Shown here: piece by piece, positions 1-9,051 of the stretch
Layout of the letters: each line of letters opens with the position of its first letter
Numbering within the stretch: the first letter of the stretch is position 1
Assembly (NCBI RefSeq): GCF_024810105.1
Contig: NZ_JANUDX010000017.1
Span: forward strand, 1-35,953
Direction: 5' to 3'
From: Stenotrophomonas sp. BIGb0135
Lineage (GTDB): Bacteria > Pseudomonadota > Gammaproteobacteria > Xanthomonadales > Xanthomonadaceae
DNA: 35,953 nucleotides
Made by a program: the position numbers and the translations under genes
The notes under the pieces: generated by a model
What the model was told of the DNA's origin: nothing
Seen by the model: the letters and a program-made list of their open reading frames with translations, nothing else
The model's database searches: none

Positions 1-387
<387 letters not shown>

Positions 388-419
388 AAAAAAAGACCGG
401 CTTTCGCCGGTCTTTTTTT
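388..419 (-). terminator. Rho-independent terminator after dacC
   Basis: A strong stem (agaccggc / gccggtct) with a short tttc loop is flanked by A and T runs on both sides, so it can act in either direction. It lies 18 bases beyond the dacC stop codon and would end the minus-strand mltB-rlpA-dacC transcript. Confidence 0.9.
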
Positions 420-436
420 GATTCAGTGGCGCCGGA

Positions 437-1651
437 TCACTCCGATTCCCACCACATCCAGAAGCTGTCCCACAGACGCTTGAAGAAGCCGGCCTCTTCC
501 ACCGCGGCCACCGCCACCAGCGGCGCCTCGGCGACGGTCTTTCCGTCCAGGGTCACCTTCAGCGTGCCGATCTGCTGGCCCGCGGTGAACGGCGCCTCCA
601 GCGTCTTGGGCACGTCGATGGTCGGCTTCAGGTCGTTGTAGCGGCCGCGCGGCACGCTCACCAGCAGCGGCTGGGCCACGCCCAGCTGCACCGTGTCGGC
701 CTTGCCCTTCCACACCTTGTGCTCGGCCACGGCCTTGCCCGGCTCATACATGCGGTGGGTTTCGAAGAAGCGGAAGCCCCAGTTGAGCAGCGCCAGGCTG
801 TCATCGGCGCGCTGCTTCTCCGAGCTGCCGCCCAGCACCACCGCGATCAGGCGCTGGTCGCCGCGCTGCGCCGAACTCATCAGGCAGTACCCGGCTTCGG
901 ACGTGTGGCCGGTCTTGATGCCGTCCACGCTGCCATCGCGCCACAACAGCAGGTTGCGGTTGGGCTGCTTGATGCTGCCCACCGTGAATTCCTTCACCTT
1001 GTTGTAGGCGTAGGTTTCCGGGTAGTCGCGCACCATCGCCCGCCCCAGCAGCGCCAGGTCGTAGGCGGTGCTGTGATGGCCCGGCGCGGTCAGGCCGTGC
1101 GCGTTGACGAAGTGCGAGTTCTTCATGCCGATCTTGGCGGCATAGCTGTTCATCAGCGAGGCGAAGGCTTCTTCGCTGCCGGCCACGTGCTCGGCCAGGG
1201 CGATCGCGGCATCGTTGCCGGACTGGATCGCCATGCCCTTTTCCATGTCTTCCAGGCGCGCGGTCTGGTTGACCGGGAAGCCGCTGTAGCTGCCATCGGT
1301 ACCGGCGCCACCTTCGCGCCAGGCGCGCTCGCTCATCATCACCTGGTCGTCGGGACGGACCTTGCCGTTCTTGACCTCGGCGGCGACCACATAGGAGGTC
1401 ATCACCTTGGTGATGCTGGCCGGGGCCAGCTGTTCATGCTCGTTTTCGCCTGCCAGGACCTGGCCGGTGGCGTAGTCCATGAGGACCCACGCCTTGGAAA
1501 CGCTGGGCTTGGGCGCTGGCGGGGTGGCGACGGTGGCCGGGGCGGCGGCAGGCGCGGGCACCGGCTGCGGGGCCGGCTGCGGGGTCTGGGCGGAGACCAT
1601 GCCTACGAACAGGGTCGTGGCCATGGCAGCAGCGGCAAAGCGGAATTTCAT
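437..1651 (-). CDS. dacC: D-alanyl-D-alanine carboxypeptidase (PBP5/6 type)
   Basis: Removes the terminal D-alanine from peptidoglycan pentapeptides in the periplasm, limiting cross-linking. The 404-residue product has an N-terminal signal peptide of about 21 residues and a Pro/Ala-rich linker. The peptidase S11 triad is complete: S79-x-x-K82 (in PASITK), S144-G-N146 and K246-T-G248. The C-terminal part fits the PBP5 beta domain and ends in an amphipathic Phe/Trp-rich helix (KRLWDSFWMWW), the usual membrane anchor. The start at 1651 is chosen because the signal peptide begins there and a purine-rich GGAG lies upstream; an in-frame start 18 codons earlier adds non-signal sequence. It is the last gene of the minus-strand cluster, 75 bases after rlpA, followed by a terminator. 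The exact paralogue name (dacA or dacC) is a convention; the family is clear. Confidence 0.95.
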   Translation of the reverse strand: MKFRFAAAAMATTLFVGMVSAQTPQPAPQPVPAPAAAPATVATPPAPKPSVSKAWVLMDYATGQVLAGENEHEQLAPASITKVMTSYVVAAEVKNGKVRPDDQVMMSERAWREGGAGTDGSYSGFPVNQTARLEDMEKGMAIQSGNDAAIALAEHVAGSEEAFASLMNSYAAKIGMKNSHFVNAHGLTAPGHHSTAYDLALLGRAMVRDYPETYAYNKVKEFTVGSIKQPNRNLLLWRDGSVDGIKTGHTSEAGYCLMSSAQRGDQRLIAVVLGGSSEKQRADDSLALLNWGFRFFETHRMYEPGKAVAEHKVWKGKADTVQLGVAQPLLVSVPRGRYNDLKPTIDVPKTLEAPFTAGQQIGTLKVTLDGKTVAEAPLVAVAAVEEAGFFKRLWDSFWMWWESE

Positions 1652-1726
1652 CGGACAGCAAGCTCCAGGGAGGGCGCCAAGGGTGGAGAGGTTGGGTATG
1701 GGCATTGTAGGCCCATGCGACGGCGG

Positions 1727-2965
1727 TCAGTCTTTCACGATCTGCGGCGAGCCAAAGCCCAGACCGGCGATGCGGCCGGCAAGTTCCGAGGCACTGGCGT
1801 GGTCGGCCGCCGGCACGCGCAGGCGCCACAGCGTGCGGCCGCCGCTGACGATGTCGCTGATGCTGGCCCCGACGATGCCGGCCGACGACAGCTGGCCGAG
1901 CGCACGGGTGGCGTTGTCGCGGCTGGCGAAGCTGGCCACCTGCAGGAACACGCTGCCCACCTGCTGGGACAGGCTTGCCGGTGCGGTTGCCGGCACGGGT
2001 GTCGGGCGGGCTACCGGGCGCGGCGGCACGACGGCAGCCACCAGCGGCGCGGCCGGCAGCGCACTGACGGTCACCGGCGCATCGTCGATCTGTGCGGCCT
2101 GGGTCGCGGCCGGGCGGCCACTGGCCACCGTGGCGCCCGTGTAGGCCGGGGCCGTGGTGGCCGGCAGCCGGCCGACCAGCTTGTCCATGTCGCTGGGCGA
2201 GCGCGTCGGCGCGGCGGCCGCCACGCTTGCGGCGGCACGACGCTCACGACGCGAGGGCTTGTCGGCCAGCAGGTTGTCTTCGCCCGGGGTCAGCGCGCGC
2301 ACTTCGACATTGCCGGTGCCGCGCTGGGTGATGCCCAGGCGGACCGCGGCGGCATAACTGAGGTCGACCACCCGGCCATCGTGGAACGGGCCACGGTCGT
2401 TGACGCGCACGATCACCGACTCGCCGTTGTCCAGGTTGGTGACCCGCGCAAAGCTCGGCAGCGGCAGGGTCTTGTGGGCCGCGGTGAAGGCGTACATGTC
2501 GTACACCTCGCGGTTGGAGGTCAGGCGACCATGGAACTTGGCCCCGTAATACGAGGCGGTGCCCTTCTCGGCATAACCGCTGGTCTTGTCCAGCACCTGG
2601 TATTGCTTGCCCAGTACCACGTACGGCGACTTGTTGCCCACCGGCGACCGCGGCAGATCCACCACCTCCGGCTCGGGGATGCAGGCCACGTTGGGGATAT
2701 AGGTGGGGGTGCTGTCGTTGACCCCCGGCTTGTACAGCCCACCGGCACGGTAGTCGCCGCGGGTGCTGGGGTCTTCGGTGGCGGCCTTGTACGGCGACCC
2801 TTCCGGGCAATGCGACGGGCGCCCGCCCTTGCCCTGCACCACCGTGCCGCTGCCGGGCTTGGCGCTGCCGGCGCTGGCCGGTTTCTTCGGCGCGCTGCTG
2901 CAGGCGGCGAGCGCCAGGATCAACAGACCGGGGACCAGCCATCTGCAACGTGCGCGTGCGTTCAT
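1727..2965 (-). CDS. rlpA: RlpA septal-ring lytic transglycosylase lipoprotein
   Basis: RlpA proteins cleave naked glycan strands at division and daughter-cell separation sites, and sit in the outer membrane. The 412-residue product has a lipobox (LALAAC) with lipidated Cys22, a double-psi beta-barrel domain at about residues 130-225 with the conserved TASYYG and VRVNDRGPF segments (Asp190 is the family's catalytic Asp), an Ala/Pro-rich linker, and a C-terminal SPOR domain from about residue 335 that binds denuded peptidoglycan. The start codon overlaps the mltB stop in an ATGA, implying translational coupling. Longer than E. coli RlpA (362 residues), mainly through an N-terminal insert and the linker. 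Confidence 0.95.
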   Translation of the reverse strand: MNARARCRWLVPGLLILALAACSSAPKKPASAGSAKPGSGTVVQGKGGRPSHCPEGSPYKAATEDPSTRGDYRAGGLYKPGVNDSTPTYIPNVACIPEPEVVDLPRSPVGNKSPYVVLGKQYQVLDKTSGYAEKGTASYYGAKFHGRLTSNREVYDMYAFTAAHKTLPLPSFARVTNLDNGESVIVRVNDRGPFHDGRVVDLSYAAAVRLGITQRGTGNVEVRALTPGEDNLLADKPSRRERRAAASVAAAAPTRSPSDMDKLVGRLPATTAPAYTGATVASGRPAATQAAQIDDAPVTVSALPAAPLVAAVVPPRPVARPTPVPATAPASLSQQVGSVFLQVASFASRDNATRALGQLSSAGIVGASISDIVSGGRTLWRLRVPAADHASASELAGRIAGLGFGSPQIVKD

Positions 2966-4107
2966 GCCGGCGGCAGCTCCTGACCGGCGATGGCCTCGGA
3001 CAACTGGTACACGGCCATCGCGTACATCTTGGAAAGGTTGTAACGGGTGATCGCGTAGTAATTCTGGAAGCCCAGCCAGTACTGCTTGCCGGTGCTGCCT
3101 TCGAGCGTGATCGGGGTGGCGGTCAGGCCCGCGGGCACCGCCACGCTGGGCTGGTAGCCGCGCTGGGCCAGATCGGACAGGGTCCAGGTCGGCGCCCATT
3201 CGGTGGGATCGAACGCCTCGCGCCCGGCGGCCAGCGTGGCCGGCACGGCGACCGGACCGCCGCGCACCCAACCGCCCTTCTTGACGAAGTAATTGGCGAT
3301 CGAGGAGAACACGTCGTCATAGCTGTTGAACAGGTCGCGACGGCCGTCGCCGTTGCCGTCCACCGCGAAATCCAGGTAGCTGGACGGCATGAACTGGCCC
3401 ATGCCCATCGCGCCGGCGTAACTGCCCTTGATCGCGAGGATGTCCAGCTTCTCGTCGCGGGTCAGGGCGAACAGGCGCGCCAGTTCATCGCGGAAGTAAA
3501 GCTCGCGGCGCACTTCGCGTTCGAGCTTGGCCGGGTCGCCGCTGCGCGGGTAGTTGAAGGCCAGCGTGTACAACGCATCCAGCACGCGGTAGCTGCCGGC
3601 GTTGCGGCCGTAGCTGGTTTCCACGCCGATGATCGCCACGATCACCTCGGCCGGCACGCCGGTGCGCTGCTGCACGCGGGCGAGTTCGGCGCGGTGCTCG
3701 GCGAGGAACTTGCGGCCGCCATCGATCCGCGCCTGGCTGATGAACATCGGCCGGTATTCGTTCCACGGCTTGACCCGCTCGGCCGGCCGCGACATCGCCG
3801 CGATGATCGGATCGCGCACCTGCGCCTGGGCCAGCGTGGCCTCGATCTGCGTGGCGGGGATGCCGTAGCGTTGGGCGGTGTCGCGCACGAAATTGGCGCG
3901 GGCCACCGCGAACGGCACCGGGGTCAGGTCCACCGGCGTGGCGTTGGCCGCGGCGGCTTCCGGCGCGGCCTCGGCCGGCCCCTTGCTCGCATTGACCGGC
4001 TTGTTGGGCGCACCCGAGGCCTGCGGCGTCGGGGATGGAGAGGGCGGCTGGGTCGCGCAAGCGACCAAACCGAGCGTGAGCATGCAGGCCAGAGTGCGTC
4101 GAATCAT
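2962..4107 (-). CDS. mltB: Membrane-bound lytic murein transglycosylase B
   Basis: Cleaves the MurNAc-GlcNAc bond with formation of 1,6-anhydro-MurNAc in the periplasm. The 381-residue protein has a lipobox (LVAC, Cys17), a Pro/Ala-rich linker to about residue 60, and an SLT_2 catalytic domain. The catalytic glutamate is Glu163 in IIGVETSYGRN. The downstream AMGMGQFMPSSY and calcium-loop-like DGNGDGRRD segments are typical of MltB. It heads a three-gene minus-strand unit (mltB, rlpA, dacC) and overlaps rlpA by four bases. A promoter candidate lies just upstream at 4135-4163. It is separated from rodA by 1.27 kb of non-coding repeat-rich DNA. Confidence 0.95.
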   Translation of the reverse strand: MIRRTLACMLTLGLVACATQPPSPSPTPQASGAPNKPVNASKGPAEAAPEAAAANATPVDLTPVPFAVARANFVRDTAQRYGIPATQIEATLAQAQVRDPIIAAMSRPAERVKPWNEYRPMFISQARIDGGRKFLAEHRAELARVQQRTGVPAEVIVAIIGVETSYGRNAGSYRVLDALYTLAFNYPRSGDPAKLEREVRRELYFRDELARLFALTRDEKLDILAIKGSYAGAMGMGQFMPSSYLDFAVDGNGDGRRDLFNSYDDVFSSIANYFVKKGGWVRGGPVAVPATLAAGREAFDPTEWAPTWTLSDLAQRGYQPSVAVPAGLTATPITLEGSTGKQYWLGFQNYYAITRYNLSKMYAMAVYQLSEAIAGQELPPA

Positions 4108-4134
4108 CGCGGCAGGTTAGCAGGTCAAGCATGA

Positions 4135-4163
4135 ATTAAAACCCCTAACACCATGAATCACAA
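4135..4163 (-). promoter_or_regulatory. Candidate sigma-70 promoter for mltB-rlpA-dacC
   Basis: On the minus strand, TTGTGA (4158-4163) and TTTAAT (4135-4140) are separated by exactly 17 bases. The -10 box matches 5 of 6 consensus positions and the -35 box 4 of 6. The predicted start is about 20 bases before the mltB ATG. This would let the trimming enzymes be expressed apart from mreBCD-mrdA-rodA. Confidence 0.5.
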
Positions 4164-4752
4164 CGAATTGCCCGCGAAAAGGGACAATCGTTAACACCGC
4201 GTCTAGATTGATCGCAGTCACATTCCCTATTCAGTAGAGGATGGCGTAGGCGTGCCCGAACGCACCGGTGCCCATGGCCAGCGTCGAAGCGACGGCCAGG
4301 TAGATGGACGCTGATAGTGCCAAGGGTGGAGAACGTGCGGGAAGCGCAGCGACAGATGCGGGGCGCAGGGCCCGGTGTATTGCCTGGATCGCTGACGCCG
4401 AGGGCGAAAGAGGTTCCGCCGGTTGCGTCCCCATCCCCATGGACGCAACCGGCCAAAACCGACCAGGTCGGTACCGGCGCGGCGCGCAACTCCCCAGCGC
4501 GCGCCTCGCCCCTGATACCCGTCAGGTCAACTGCTCCCCGCCAAGCTCCCCATGTGCGTCGCTTGGCTCGACACACCTCTGCTGGCGGGCCGCCATTGTG
4601 CCGGCCGTTTACGACAAGTCCATTGATCCGGATCAACTCACGTCATATTTGTGCGCCGCATCCCACTTTACCGTCACTTTGTTGACGACACCTGCACCAA
4701 ACCCGCCAAAAGCTGACGCGATTAGCCTGTTCATGCGCGGATCGGTCGCCCC
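4164..4752. other. Non-coding stretch between rodA and mltB
   Basis: No convincing gene. Short open frames exist on both strands, but their residue composition (Arg, Ala, Pro rich, no motif) and lack of ribosome binding sites suggest chance. With the repeat array at 4753-5370 it forms the largest non-coding interval in the window. Confidence 0.6.
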
Positions 4753-5370
4753 GCAGAGCCACCCCATGGGTGGCGGCGAGGGATGCCCACCATCTCGTAG
4801 AGCCACCCCATGGGTGGCTGGACGCGGTGCCAGATCAAAGCCCGCGGTGCCGGATCGCGGTGCCGGATCGAAGAGCAGCCACGCATGGCGCGGCTCTACG
4901 GGTTGCCGATCTCGTAGAGCCACCCCATGGGTGGCTGGACGCGGTGCCGGATCGAAGCGCGCGGTGCCGGATCGCGGTGCCGGATCGAAGAGCAGCCACG
5001 CATGGCGTGGCTCTACGGGTTGCCGATCTCGTAGAGCCACCCCATGGGTGGCTGCACGCGGTGCTCGGTCGAAGCCCGCGGTGCCGGATCGAAGAGCAGC
5101 CACGCATGGCGTGGCTCTACGGGTTGCCGATCTCGTAGAGCCACCCCATGGGTGGCTGGACGCGATGCCTGATCCAAGCGCGCGGCGCCAGATCGAAGCC
5201 CGCGGTGCCGGATCGAAGAGCAGCCACGCATGGCGTGGCTCTACGGGTTGCCGATCTTGTAGAGCCACCCCATGGGTGGCTGCACGCGATGCCCGATCAA
5301 AGCGCGCGGTGCCGGATCGAAGCCCACGCGATGCCAAACCGACGCCCAGCCACGCATGGCGTGGCGCTAC
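4753..5370. repeat. Array of SMAG (GTAG) palindromic repeats
   Basis: Direct-strand copies (gtagagccaccccatggg, then tggct) begin at 4797, 4914, 5031, 5135 and 5259, with a GCAG variant at 4753. Inverted copies (agccacgcatggcgtgg, then ctctac) begin at 4877, 4994, 5098, 5222 and 5348. They alternate, giving five inverted dimers repeated every 104-126 bases. The spacers inside dimers hold variable numbers of a 13-base unit (gcggtgccggatc). The last inverted copy ends 6 bases past the rodA stop. The GTAG head, stem-loop and size match the SMAG family of Stenotrophomonas repeats, thought to be mobilised by RAYT transposases. Confidence 0.93.
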
Positions 5371-5376
5371 GGGACT

Positions 5377-6489
5377 TCAGCCGTAGCCGCCGTGCACCGG
5401 CTGGTGCTTGCGTGCGGCCATCACCAGGCCGAACCCGGCCAGCAACGATACCGCCGAGGTGCCGCCGTAGCTGATCAGCGGCATCGGCACGCCCACCACC
5501 GGCAGCAGGCCGGAAATCATGCCGCCGTTGACCAGCACGTATACAAAGAACGCCAGGCCGGTGGCGCCGGCCAGCAGCCGCGAATACGAATCGCGCGACT
5601 GCGAGGCGATCCACAGGCAGCGCCCGATCACCACGAGGTACAAGGCCAGCACGGTCGCCACGCCGATCCAGCCGAACTCCTCGCTGAGCACCGAGAACGC
5701 AAAGTCGGTGGTCTGCTCGGGAATGAAGTTCAGGTGCGACTGCGAACCCTGGCCCCAGCCCTTGCCATCGAACCCGCCCGAGCCGATCGCGATCTTGGAC
5801 TGGATGATGTTCCAGCCGGCGCCCAGCGCATCCATCTCCGGATCCAGGAACATCATGATGCGGTCCTTCTGGTAGGGCCGCAGCAGCCAGAACCACGCCA
5901 CCGGCGCCGCCGCCGCCACGCCGCCGACCGCCACGCCCACCCACCACCACGGCAGGCCGGCCAGCAACAGCACGAACGCGCCGCTGGCCGCGATCAGCAC
6001 ACCGGTGCCGAAGTCCGGCTGCAGCATCACCAGCCCGGTCGGCACGCCGATGATCACCGCGCTGACCATCACCGTGGAGAAGCGCGGCGGCAGCGGCATG
6101 CGGTGCAGGTACCAGGCCACCATCATCGGCAGGCTCACCTTGAGCAGCTCGGCCGGCTGCAGGTAGAACAGCTTCAGGTCCAGCCACTGCCGTCCGTACT
6201 TGCCGGTGCCCAGCACGAACACCGCCAGCAGCGGGATCATCGAGATCGCATAGATCAGCGGGGTCGCCGAGCGGATGCGCAGGATCGACGCGCGCGAGAT
6301 CGCCCACATCGCGCCCAGCCCGACCACGAAGCGCGCGCCCTGCGCGAACACCAGGCCATCGCCGCCGGCGCTCTTGAGCACCGCCAGCCCGATCAGCATC
6401 AACGCGCCCAGGGCCAGGCACAGCACCCAGTCCAGCGAGCGGCTGAAGCGCACGACCATGTCGGTCGCCCAGCGCAGGAACACGTTCAT
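5377..6489 (-). CDS. rodA: RodA, elongasome peptidoglycan glycosyltransferase
   Basis: SEDS-family polymerase that joins lipid II into glycan strands in partnership with PBP2 during cell elongation. The 370-residue integral membrane protein has about ten hydrophobic segments and matches the E. coli RodA length. The essential aspartate appears at the same number as in E. coli (Asp262, in EQTTDFAFSVL). Other family signatures are MLQPDFGTG, FNDP-like region MFLDPEMDALGAGWN and the C-terminal ISYGGTSAV. The start at 6489 is set by a four-base ATGA overlap with the mrdA stop; the open frame extends upstream only as an overlap with mrdA. A SMAG repeat begins 6 bases after the stop. Confidence 0.96.
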   Translation of the reverse strand: MNVFLRWATDMVVRFSRSLDWVLCLALGALMLIGLAVLKSAGGDGLVFAQGARFVVGLGAMWAISRASILRIRSATPLIYAISMIPLLAVFVLGTGKYGRQWLDLKLFYLQPAELLKVSLPMMVAWYLHRMPLPPRFSTVMVSAVIIGVPTGLVMLQPDFGTGVLIAASGAFVLLLAGLPWWWVGVAVGGVAAAAPVAWFWLLRPYQKDRIMMFLDPEMDALGAGWNIIQSKIAIGSGGFDGKGWGQGSQSHLNFIPEQTTDFAFSVLSEEFGWIGVATVLALYLVVIGRCLWIASQSRDSYSRLLAGATGLAFFVYVLVNGGMISGLLPVVGVPMPLISYGGTSAVSLLAGFGLVMAARKHQPVHGGYG

Positions 6490-8564
6490 CGGGCACGCTC
6501 CGGCGCGCCGGGCGCGGTCGGCGCCGGGGCGGCGGCAGGCAACGGCGCGCCCGGCAGCGGTGCCGGTGCCGGGGCCGGTGCAGGCGGCACGCCGACCACG
6601 ACCGGCAGCGTCTCCAGCGCGGCGGCGGCCGCGTCGCCGGCGGCGCGCGCGTTGCTGTCGCTGCCGTCGAAGGCGGTGATCCCGATCGCGGTGGTGCCGC
6701 GCTCGCTGTCCAGCGGCTCCAGCCCTTCCGGCATCTTGCCCAGCAGCCACGCATCGAACAGCTTGCGCGCGATCGGTGCGGCGGCCGAACCGCCGTAGCC
6801 ACCGCCCTCCACCGCGATCGCCACCGCGATCACCGGGTTCTCGGCCGGGGCGAAGCCGACGAACAGCGAACGGTGGCGCAGGTGCATGGGCAGGCTCTTC
6901 GGGTTCACCGCGGCGGTACCGCGGCGGCTGATCACCTGCGCCGTACCGGTCTTGCCGGCAATGGTGTACGGCGCGCCGGCGGCGGCGCGCGCGCCACTGC
7001 CGCCCGGCCGCATCGTGCCCATCATGCCCTCGCGCACGGCCTGCAGGTTGCTGGCGCTGGGGCTGACCGGCTTGCTGTCGCCGACCGGCATCGCGGTCCA
7101 GTCGGCATCGAAACCGGCGCGCTGCTGCATCACCAGGTGCGGTGTGCGCAGCTGGCCGTTGCCGATCCCCGAGACGCCATGCACCAGCTGCAACGGGGTG
7201 ACCTTCCAGTCGCCCTGGCCGATGCTCACGTTGACCGTGTCGCCCGGGTACCAGCGCTCCTTGCGGGTCTTGTACTTGTGCTGCGGCGAGGGCAGGATGC
7301 CGCCGATCTCGCCGGTCAGGTCGATCCCGGTCGGCTCGCCGAAGCCGTAATAGCCCATGTAGTGGTCGAAGCGGTCGATGCCCATGTCCAGGGCCAGCTT
7401 GTAGTAGTACGTGTTCACCGACTGGGTGATCGACTTGCGCAGGTCGGTCCAGCCGTGGCCGCCACGGTTGGCATCGCCCCAGCCGCGCGAGGTGCCCGGC
7501 AGGTAGAACATGCCGGTGGAGAGGATCTTGTCTTCCGGCTTGCGGGTGCCGCTGTCCAGGCCGGCCAGGCCGATCAACGGCTTGATGGTCGAGCCCGGCG
7601 CTACCCCGCCCAGCACCAGCCGGTTGAACTGCGGGCGCGAGGGGTTGCTGTTGAGCGCCTGGAAATCGGCGTGCGAGATGCCGTTCACGAACAGGTTCGG
7701 GTCGTAGGACGGCAGGCTGACCATGGCCAGGATCTCGCCGGTGCGGGGGTCCATCGCCACCGCCGCACCCTCGAACTCGCCGAACGCGGCCACCATCGCC
7801 CGCTGCAGATCGGCGTCGATGGACAGCCGCAGGTCGCTGCCGGACTGCGCCGCGACCCGGCCGATGGTGCGGATCGCGCGGCCCTGTACGTTGGTCTCGA
7901 CCTGCTCGTAGCCCACTTTGCCGCGCAGCTGCTGCTCGTAGAAGCGCTCCAGCCCGGACTTGCCGATATGGGTCAGCGCCGCGTTGCCCTCGCCGAGGAT
8001 CTCCAGGTCCTTGTCATCCACCCGGCCGACGTAGCCGATGATGTGCGCGAACAGGTCGCCGTAGGGATAGCGACGGGTCAGGTACGGCTCCAGTTCCACG
8101 CCCGGATAGCGCCAGCGGTCGACCGCGAAGCGGGCCATTTCCTCATCGCTGACGCGCAGCTTGAGCGTGACCGGCAGGAACTTGCGGCGGGCCTTGCGCG
8201 ACTTGTTGAAGGTCTCGATGTCCTCCGGGCTGAGGTCGAGGATCCTGGCCAGCCCGGCCAGGGTGGCGTCCATGTCCTTGACCTTGTCGGGGGTGATGTC
8301 CAACCGGAACGCAGGCACGTTCTCGGCCAGCAGCCGCCCGTTGCGGTCGTAGATCATCCCGCGCCCGGGCACCACCGGCCGCGGCTTGATGCGGTTGGCT
8401 TCGGAGCGGGTGGCGTAGATGTCGTGGTCGAGCACCTGCAGCTTGAAGTACCAGCCGCCCAGGCCAAGCAGACAGACCAGCACGCCCAGGAAGCCCAGCG
8501 CGGCACGGCGCCGGAACTGCTCGGCTTCGGCGTGGGGGTTCTTGGCCTGGCGGCGCATGTACAT
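6486..8564 (-). CDS. mrdA: Penicillin-binding protein 2, elongation transpeptidase
   Basis: Class B PBP that cross-links side-wall peptidoglycan and activates RodA. The 692-residue protein has one N-terminal membrane helix (about residues 22-42), a pedestal domain with the RGMIYDRNG motif near 68-76, and a transpeptidase domain with Ser325-T-I-K328 (PGSTIKP), Ser382-V-N384 and Lys538-T-G540. The last 55 or so residues are an Ala/Pro-rich tail, which makes it longer than E. coli PBP2 (633). Two starts lie two codons apart (8564 and 8558); the first is one base after the mreD stop and is preferred. It overlaps rodA by ATGA. Confidence 0.96.
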   Translation of the reverse strand: MYMRRQAKNPHAEAEQFRRRAALGFLGVLVCLLGLGGWYFKLQVLDHDIYATRSEANRIKPRPVVPGRGMIYDRNGRLLAENVPAFRLDITPDKVKDMDATLAGLARILDLSPEDIETFNKSRKARRKFLPVTLKLRVSDEEMARFAVDRWRYPGVELEPYLTRRYPYGDLFAHIIGYVGRVDDKDLEILGEGNAALTHIGKSGLERFYEQQLRGKVGYEQVETNVQGRAIRTIGRVAAQSGSDLRLSIDADLQRAMVAAFGEFEGAAVAMDPRTGEILAMVSLPSYDPNLFVNGISHADFQALNSNPSRPQFNRLVLGGVAPGSTIKPLIGLAGLDSGTRKPEDKILSTGMFYLPGTSRGWGDANRGGHGWTDLRKSITQSVNTYYYKLALDMGIDRFDHYMGYYGFGEPTGIDLTGEIGGILPSPQHKYKTRKERWYPGDTVNVSIGQGDWKVTPLQLVHGVSGIGNGQLRTPHLVMQQRAGFDADWTAMPVGDSKPVSPSASNLQAVREGMMGTMRPGGSGARAAAGAPYTIAGKTGTAQVISRRGTAAVNPKSLPMHLRHRSLFVGFAPAENPVIAVAIAVEGGGYGGSAAAPIARKLFDAWLLGKMPEGLEPLDSERGTTAIGITAFDGSDSNARAAGDAAAAALETLPVVVGVPPAPAPAPAPLPGAPLPAAAPAPTAPGAPERAR

Positions 8565-8565
8565 G

Positions 8566-9051
8566 TCAGCGCCCGCGACGCCCGAAGCGGACGGCGTCGA
8601 GCAGCACGAACAACAGCGGCCACAGGGCCATGCCCAGCAGCGGCGCCCACCAGTACGACCACGGCAGGGTCGGCTCGCCGACCACGATATGCACCACCGC
8701 ACTGACGATGCGGTCGTTGAACAGCAACCCGCCGATGGCCAGCATCTGCTGGGACATCGGGAAGAAACGGATGCGCGCGCGGAAGCGCTGCAGGATGAAG
8801 GTCAGCATGACCAGGCGCAGCGCCTGTTCGCCGAGCACCCCGCCATACAACAGGTCGGCCACCACGCCGCTGGCGAAGGCGATGCCCAGCCCGACCCGGT
8901 CCGGCGCTTCGATCACCCAATAGGCCAGCACCAGCGCCAGCCAGTACGGGCGCAGCGGCTGCAGCAGCGCCGGCAGCGGCAGCAACCCCAGCAGCAGCGC
9001 CAGCACCACGCTGACCGGCAGCACCCACGGTTTGTCGCGCAGGCGGCTCAT
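8566..9051 (-). CDS. mreD: Rod shape-determining membrane protein MreD
   Basis: Small integral membrane partner of MreC in the elongasome. The 161-residue product has about five hydrophobic segments and the family pattern FASGVVADLLYGGVLGEQAL in its middle. Its length is the usual size (E. coli 162). Its ATG overlaps the mreC stop as ATGA, and the mrdA start follows one base after its own stop, so translation of the three genes is likely coupled. Confidence 0.93.
   Translation of the reverse strand: MSRLRDKPWVLPVSVVLALLLGLLPLPALLQPLRPYWLALVLAYWVIEAPDRVGLGIAFASGVVADLLYGGVLGEQALRLVMLTFILQRFRARIRFFPMSQQMLAIGGLLFNDRIVSAVVHIVVGEPTLPWSYWWAPLLGMALWPLLFVLLDAVRFGRRGR

Noticed and set aside
719..2983. 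Plus-strand open frame of 754 codons
   Set aside because: Antisense to dacC and rlpA, which have complete motifs; composition is that of a shadow frame.
4231..4440. Possible 69-residue minus-strand membrane protein
   Set aside because: A hydrophobic C-terminal stretch is present, but there is no ribosome binding site, coding bias or recognisable family.
4304..5386. Long plus-strand open frame of 360 codons
   Set aside because: It reads through the SMAG array, so the protein is only a translation of repeats, with no ribosome binding site or domain.
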